Shown: in pieces, positions 57,708 through 64,000 of the stretch
Layout of the letters: each line of letters opens with the position of its first letter
How positions within the stretch are numbered: the first letter of the stretch is position 1
Source of the DNA: Phoma sp. XZ068
Lineage: Eukaryota > Ascomycota > Dothideomycetes > Pleosporales > Didymellaceae
DNA: 64,000 bases
Direction of reading: 5' to 3'
Assembly: GCA_004835665.1 (NCBI GenBank)
Contig: RBKR01000026.1
Location: 124,001 to 188,000, forward strand
Position numbers and translations under genes: made by a program
The notes under the pieces: generated by a model
Databases searched by the model: none
Told to the model about the DNA's origin: nothing
What the model saw: only the letters and a program-made list of their open reading frames with translations

Positions 57708-59370
57708 GCTCCAAGTTTGGAAGGAAGATCCCCAAACGCCATATCTGCAATGCCTGATGTTATTTATGAGAATATGAACAGTTTACATCATTACTTGACC
57801 TCTTTGTACTATTTCGTTTCCAGTCCCCATGATCCTTTGTTCCGTGCATCTCCACGCTTTCAACTTTCCTTTATCTTACCACACCCTTGATCCCCCTACC
57901 TTACTCCGAGTCGCCACTACAAGCTTGGACACATCACCTCACCAAACCATTTGCTTGAACATGTCCGTCGTACTTACGTCTATTGTTGCTCACAGCATAG
58001 TCACACATGGAGCCTGTCTTCTGACAAGCTCTGCTGACATTCATTTGCGGGCAAGAAAACTGACTAAAGGCAGTTTGGCGAGCAATCAAGCGGGCAGGTG
58101 CAACAGGAATGAGAACCGGCGCTGTTATATTTATGAGATAGTTCGACAATGGTGGAAGGGCTGCTCTTGGGTACTCAGCTTTCTGTACTTGAGTCTACGC
58201 GTATCAAGGTCAGTAGTTCATTTATTGGGGTTTCTGAATTGAACTGATCGAATGCAGAGCATTATTCTACCTCTAATATCTCAACCGCTTTGATGACTGA
58301 GCAGATTCAACTCTGGCATTTGAAGACCCAAAAGCGCCCAGGGAGTCAATATCATCCTTCGGCAACAACGGTGAATGTGTGCTCTATTCGCATCTCCCTC
58401 AATCATACCACGCATGCATTCACCTACCGGAGTTCACCCAAGTCACCACGTCAAAATATGGCGCTAATTGCCGACGCACGCACCGTGCACGGACGCCGCG
58501 CGCTGGTGTGGGTGCAATACATCAGTGGTGACGGCTTCGAGCTGGGACTACGACCGCATCAACGAGAGGTATCGACCGTTCGACATAGCATACGGCGCGG
58601 TGGTTATACTTTTCTTTCTTGATCTCTTCTCTCCTCTTACACGATTAGTTATATATCATTGTCGTTCGACCATACTATACCGATATTATACAGAACTATG
58701 GCGCCGCGACAACACCAGCCGCAATGACGGCGAGTCAAGCCACCGCAATGGCTTCTAAATACTCCGCGCTTCTGTCGCAGTGGAAAAGGCTACCGCGGTT
58801 TGTTGACGGATTCTTTCAATGGGATTGTTCCTGTCCGCCGCACTGGAGTTGGCACTCGTGGGCCACTCTCGAACGAGCGGTTACAGGTGGCCCTGACAAG
58901 AGACAGCGAGATGAATGGGCTCGACTTGGCGAGTTCGAGTGCATCATGCTGCGCCATTCAATATGATGTAGAGATTGCTCTTGCTAGCCAGCCAGCAGAG
59001 AGTCGGTGTTTCGCATCGCTCGCCGCCTTCTTGTAATTATGCAAGATAAGGAGTTTTCTTGGGGCCTATGCAGCCAGACGAATTCCGCATTAGAGTTCAA
59101 TTAATTGTGTACTCTTCATATCCGTATTTCTTATATCAGTCGTGCAGTGCTCTATGTATTAGTCTGGGTGGAGTGAAAGGGAACAAAGGAAAACAAAACA
59201 ACAGTGTCACAATGCATCGTATTATCCACTCTTGTTCTAGTCCTGCCATTTTCATTGGCCTGCTCATATACATGGAGAATCGAAGACATACTCTAAATTG
59301 TGCCGCAAAAGCCCAAGTTACCATACCTACTGACACCCAAGCGCCACACAAAATGCTTTCAGCCAGCAGC
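57708..59370. other. Intergenic region, 1.7 kb
   Basis: Between the NLP gene (plus) and the photolyase gene (minus). Several short ORFs are present, but none has recognisable features. Confidence 0.45.
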
Positions 59371-61340
59371 TTATGCCGTATCCCTTCCAATGCCAGCCTT
59401 GTACCTCGTTAAGCACCTCTCCCTCGCAAACTTATGCTCTACAATAGGCTTCGGGTACCCATTCCTCTCCGCAATCGTAGCCGCCTTCGCCCCGCTCTTC
59501 GCATACGGGTTGTGTATGTCCTTGCCCTCGATATCCCGCAGCTCGGGAACCCAAAGCTTGATGAACTCCCCGTCCTCGTCGAACTTCTCGCTCTGCAACC
59601 ACGGATTGAAGACACGAAAGTACGGCTGCGGATCCACGCCCGTCGAGCTCGCAAATCCCCATCCGCCATTATTGGCACTAAAGTCGCCGTCGATGAATTT
59701 CAGCATGAAGTACTGTTCGCCCAGCCGCCAGTCGAGGAGGAGATGTTTTGCGAGGAAAGACGCAGTGACCATGCGCAGTCGATTGTGCATGTAGGCAGTG
59801 CTGTTCATGCAGCGCATGGCTGCATCGACGATTGGGTAGCCGGTGCGGCCTGTTTTCCACGCTTCGAGGTGTGGATCGGAGTACTCCCAGGCGATGTTTG
59901 TGTACTCGAATTTGAAGGGTTTATGCATGCTAATACTTAATGAGTAATTTCTTCATACAGAGGCACATGATTGTGTTGTACTTACCAAACATATGGCCAA
60001 TGGCACAGTACATGCCGGTAGAAGTCGCGCCATGCAACTTCAGAAATCCAGCATTGAATGCCTTGATTACCGCCGTCGAGCTTTCGGGTCGTGTTTACGT
60101 CGCGGGCCAGGCGGACGCTCGTCCTCGCTGCAAGAGTACCGGCCGCATGATGCACACTTAGTCTGGCCGTACTGTTCATACTCGGGAAGTTTCGAGTATC
60201 CTTATACTTCCCAGCTTTTTCTTTCAGGAAACGCTCCAGTCGTTCCAGGGCCGCTGCCTCGCCATCCGGATAGAGATGGTGTAAACGCTCTTTATCTTCG
60301 TCTGTGAGTCTCTTGCTCCCTGGCGCCTTCGGGATGTTCGCATCAAATAGCTCCTTGTACTTCTCCCGAAACCCTGGTGGGTTTTGATCAGGCATCGGCC
60401 GCTCTGCAAGTACATGCGGGTGCGAGTGTACATAGTTTACCCAATTTCGATACCATGGGGTGTACACGGCATACTGTTTCCCTCCACCAGTCTTCAACGT
60501 ACCAGGCGGTACCACACAATCATCATGCTGTGGGTCAAAATTGATACCTTCATCCAGCATCAGCTTGACGAGCTTCTCCTCGCGACGTAGCTCGTCCGGT
60601 TCGTACTCGATATTGCAAAACATGTTCTTCACGCCCCACTGCTTCGCCATTTCAACAAGGCGTTGTGGCACACCTTTTCTCTTCTCTACAACCTCAATGT
60701 GCAGCGGTATGTCCAACTCAGCCAACTCTTTCCTAAGCGTCTCCACAGATCTTAATTCGAAATCACACTTGGCGGGTGATACCAGATGCGCTTCCCAATC
60801 CTGCGGGCTCATGATCCACACGCCTATGACACCCTTTCCTACCTCCTTTGCAAGCGCACTTGCCTTCGACAATCCCGTATTATCTCGAATTCGTAGGTCG
60901 CGCTTGAACCAGTGTATCACCGCATCGCCTGTCTTGGATTCTCGAATCGCCTGTCGTTGAGTAGCTGTTGCCTCTATGGCTTTGCTCAGCAGCTCAACAG
61001 GTCGAGGTATCTCATTGCCGTTATACTGTGCGCAGCGTTCGTTGCTCATCTCAGCAGGGTAATATCTTCTATCGACTATGCCGCTGCGCTCTTCGGAACG
61101 CGAATGATCGAAGGAGGGCTCGGCATCCGCGTTGTTGGTTTCGCGCTTGACAGCTTCGGCGGGTCCGCCATTCTCATCGTTCTTAGCGGTCAACTTCTCC
61201 GGTGGCACTTCTTTCTTGAAGTTATTGGTTATAGGTTTGGATAGTCGTGAACGTTTGTTTGCGCGGTCGCCTGCGGAATCAGTATAATTATTCGCCGAGG
61301 CAGCATTGGGAGGAATTCCAGCTTTGCGCTTCGGTGGCAT
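59371..61340 (-). CDS. Deoxyribodipyrimidine photolyase (class I CPD type)
   Basis: Exons 61340-59986 and 59929-59371 join across a 56-nt intron in phase (HWPYV-CMHKPF), giving 637 residues. Residues ~1-135 are charged and disordered with basic clusters (MPPKRK, NKRSRLSK) that suit a nuclear signal. The alpha/beta antenna-binding domain starts near residue 139 (AVIHWFKRDLRI); the FAD-binding helical domain has SEVAWRDFYRHVLCHWP, GRTGYPIVDAAMRCM, HNRLRMVTASFLAKHLLLDWR and the Trp-rich PYFRVFNPWLQ. It reverses UV-induced cyclobutane pyrimidine dimers using light. An in-frame ATG at 61466 would add 42 residues without any acid residue, resembling a mitochondrial presequence; see findings. Fungal photolyases are often light-induced, but no regulatory site was identified. 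Confidence 0.92.
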
Positions 61341-61743
61341 TGTCGTGTAAGGTCTCTGCACAGCAACAATTAATACACAAGAAGTGCGCCTGGCGAGGCA
61401 AGTTGCGTGTAGTGTAGAAGGTGTGAGTAACAGCAGCAATTGAGCAAGATGGATGGCGTTGCGCATGCGCAAGTTGATCGAAAGTAATTATAGAAAAAGA
61501 AAAACACAAAGACGAGCAGCAGAAGACTCGAGGTCCCAAGTGTCGCGTCGCGTTCGCGATCCGATCGATGACGCATGGAGTTCGTAGATCGCCGGGATCC
61601 AGATCGACTCTAGATAAGCGAGCCACCCTTGTCAGATCTGGACCAAAAGTCTAATCACCTCGGAGAATTGAACAACTTAAGAGCTGAAGACTAAATTTTA
61701 TGGTTTGATACTGCTGAACTAATGCTAGTAAGTAGTGAAAGTA
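61341..61743. other. Intergenic region between photolyase and regulator
   Basis: The 5' side of the photolyase gene and the 3' side of the Zn2Cys6 regulator gene, which lie in the same orientation. The first ~126 bp could encode the alternative photolyase N-terminus. Nothing else seen. Confidence 0.5.
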
Positions 61744-63987
61744 TCATAGTCCTGGCCCTGTCGTCGGATATGTATAGTCCATCGAGGGAAAGCCAACGTT
61801 CCAGTCCATCATCGCCCATAGGTCATCTAGTAAGAAATCTTGTTCCCAAACAGGTGGCATGATAGTATGCTGGGTGGTATCAGAGGTTGAAGTGGACGCG
61901 GTTGAGGGTGTGGAGTGGTCTATTTGGTACGATGGGTTGATTGGGGTAGCGAACGCCTGGCTGTTTTTGCTGGCAGCTTCCGCAGGACTCGATTCTGAAG
62001 ATGGCAACGCACGGATCCTAGCGATCATCTGCTCGACTGCACCGGAAGTGCTTTGTATAGGCTCATGTCGTCCTATTTGTTGCAGTAACCGTAAACCAGT
62101 ATGAAGTTTATCAAAGCTGTCAGCTGAAGCGGGGTTACTGTCACGTAAAGCAGCAAGTCCAAGAACGAAACATGCACCCTCGAGGTAGAATCCATGGGTG
62201 TACAAGCCCTGTGATTGTTAGCCCGTTGAAGCAGTTATGGATTCCAGCGGTGCGTACCTCGGTCCCGATCTGCAGCGAGAACAAGGAGTCGCAGAAGTCA
62301 ATAATCTCCCTCGCCGAGTTCACACATCTTTCGGCCGCCTCATAGACCACAGTCATCTCGACACCGCCGTTACGCTCTTTGAGAATGTCTTTCACTCCTC
62401 GGCGTTTCAATTCTAGACATAGTACCAGAAATGGTCTAAAGAGTAGCAACTTCGTGACATAGAACGCTGCATCGATGTTAGCTGGCTGGTAGGCTCCGAC
62501 CGCGATTTGACTTACCATATGAGAAGGTGATATGCCATGCTAGATCCTCTCCTGCTAGTGCAAGAAGCGGGCCACCAATTTCCAATCGAGTATCTTTCTT
62601 GAGCGATGTCGAATATTCGCAGAGCTGTTGGAATGTGGCTTCAGCAGCTACCAAATCCGCACCAACCCCTTCGTCAAGACTATATATCCGATGAGCAGAG
62701 CGAGCAATAGCGCACAGCCGAACGAAGTAGGCCGAATAAGACCTATCGTCTGGCTGTGGAAAGGCGATATCTCCATCAGCCAAACCAGGTTGTTTGCCCA
62801 TCTTGAAGCATAGCAAACTCTCGTTACAATACAACACCCACATTGTCTGTTTCGAATCGTTTTTATTTCTGCGGTGCGCTCCAGCGGCAAAAGCTTTGCG
62901 GATGGCGCCTCCAAGATGCAGATAGCAAATGTTCGGTCTCCCAGCCTCGAACTCGAGTAGGGCAAGCATTAGAGTGGCTTGTGCAATCTTAACACTAATG
63001 TCGTACATCATTGTCACCGCGACTGCACGGGCTTGTGCAATAAAGAATTGCTGGTGTGGAAGATTGAACAGCGGCATTGCGCCTATTCCTAGCGCAATAA
63101 CGACCAGGGCTCTGTCGGCAACATACAGATGACTCCCTTCGCCCCGACCGTACAGCTTTTCGAAATTGGCGCAGAGTTCATTGGAATCCAGGAAAGGTAG
63201 TCGAGGACATGCTGTCACTAAGAAATTGCGTAGCGCTATTTGGGCCGAAGCATAGCTGGTGCTGTCAAAATCTTCCAGATGTTGAGCAGGGTTGGTCAGG
63301 TGGTCGAAAACAATGTGCTGGTAGTTGTAGCTCCTGATACTCCGGTCACCATTCTGCACCTCTTCGACATTAGGATTCGGGTAATCCGAAGGCGATCCGG
63401 GCATAGGAAGGTGGGCATCAATGTGTTGCAGAACGGACAACGGCGATGAAGCTCCGTAAAACAACTCGGTTCTTCCTCGAACCGTATCCTGTGTTGCGCG
63501 AATGTTGTTGAAGATTGCTAGACGATGCGGCATAGAATGAGGCAGGCCATCCAGAGACGTATCATTGCTGTTGTCGTGGGGTGCCGTAATGGACCTTCGT
63601 GGTAGATTGAACGAGGGACCATTGAAGCTAGATTTCCCTGATATCTCTGATTTTGTTGGAGTCGCCCGTCTGGCTCGCTGACGAACGTAGGATCGATACG
63701 AGCATTGGCTGTTCCGCCGAATGCATACGCTGCATGGCGTTTTGCCGTCGCATTTCAGCTTTCTACGTCGACACTCTGCAACTTGTTACGTCTGTTCTAC
63801 GGTACGGGAAGCACGTGGTCTACGTACCCTCGCATGCTTTCGGGATCTTCGAGACACGGCCAACGACGACTAAGATGCCCGTCAGCAAATCAAAGCTCAG
63901 GAGTAAACATCCTATAGATTGCGCGCCAAGCTTACCGGCTTCTGTTACATTACGAATACCATCGTTTGCAATGCTAGGAGCGGACAT
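61744..63987 (-). CDS. Zn2Cys6 transcription factor with fungal-specific middle domain
   Basis: Five exons: 63987-63936, 63869-63828, 63775-62517, 62467-62258 and 62208-61744, giving 675 residues. The Zn2Cys6 cluster, C30-C56 (KACEECRRRKLKCDGKTPC, then SVCIRRNSQC), is split by the second intron, and the acceptor at 63776 was chosen because it restores C-x2-C. The middle domain follows (HLTNPAQHLEDFDS, ACPRLPFLDSNELCANFEKLY, YLHLGGAIRKAFAAGAHR, CFKMGKQPG, EDLAWHITFSY). The fourth exon uses the acceptor at 62468, placed after a CTAAC branch site. The C-terminal tail is acidic, Ser/Thr-rich and ends in aromatic and Asp residues (LLDDLWAMMDWNV), a likely activation region. The gene begins within the window, 13 bp from its end. 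Target genes unknown. Confidence 0.88.
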
Positions 63988-64000
63988 GAGGGAGGGATGC

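Noticed and set aside
1..64000. CRISPR arrays, bacterial operons, transposons or a biosynthetic gene cluster
   Set aside because: No spaced identical repeats of CRISPR type, no transposase or reverse-transcriptase motifs, no PKS/NRPS/terpene synthase core enzyme; gene structure is eukaryotic.

Overview
This window looks like nuclear DNA of a filamentous ascomycete (Pezizomycotina, possibly a Dothideomycete). The evidence is short GT-AG introns (mostly 45-130 nt) with CTAAC/CTGAC-like branch sites, monocistronic genes on both strands, and typical fungal families: two Zn2Cys6 regulators with fungal-type middle regions, a TRK potassium transporter, a Pth11-like rhodopsin-fold membrane protein, an NPP1/NLP secreted protein, a Cox4-type zinc subunit, and a split tRNA-Asp. 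The class-level assignment is inference; no search was run. I assembled the exon models by hand from splice signals and reading phase.

Layout. 1-4.2 kb: a PLP-dependent threonine/serine dehydratase (minus) divergent from a nine-exon patatin-like phospholipase (plus). 4.2-15.1 kb: a gene-poor stretch holding three separate Myb/SANT-type genes (6.7-7.9, 10.8-11.8, 14.1-15.1 kb). 15.1-16.9 kb: a 17-bp minisatellite. 16.9-19 kb: TRK potassium transporter. 20.2-23.4 kb: an unknown protein with an apparent frameshift, a mitochondrial complex I assembly factor (NDUFAF3/Mth938 type) and another unknown. 25.0 kb: an intron-containing tRNA-Asp. 26.1-27.9 kb: secreted S28 serine peptidase.

28.7-31.7 kb: Zn2Cys6 regulator. 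32.4-38.7 kb is a compact housekeeping block: KEOPS subunit Cgi121, Cox4, nicotinamidase and an oxysterol-binding protein. Cgi121 and Cox4 are convergent; Cox4 and nicotinamidase share a 371-bp divergent promoter. 39.3-46.4 kb: F-box protein, Pth11-like membrane protein and an orphan membrane protein. 46.8-50.1 kb: a 1,105-residue intronless, low-complexity protein with an acidic tract and degenerate C-terminal repeats. 51.1-55.9 kb: a cytosolic-looking Sde182-type nucleoside-hydrolase-fold protein, a coiled-coil protein with a PPxY-like tail, and a calcineurin-like phosphoesterase. 56.9-57.7 kb: a secreted NLP. 59.4-64 kb: a CPD photolyase and a second Zn2Cys6 regulator.

The window does not resemble a single biosynthetic cluster or a mobile element. 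Points most worth follow-up are the local group of Myb/SANT genes, the frameshifted gene at 20.2-21.4 kb, a possible alternative mitochondrial start of the photolyase, the orphan proteins at 45.1-50.1 kb, and the secreted NLP, which suggests a plant-associated or decaying-plant lifestyle.
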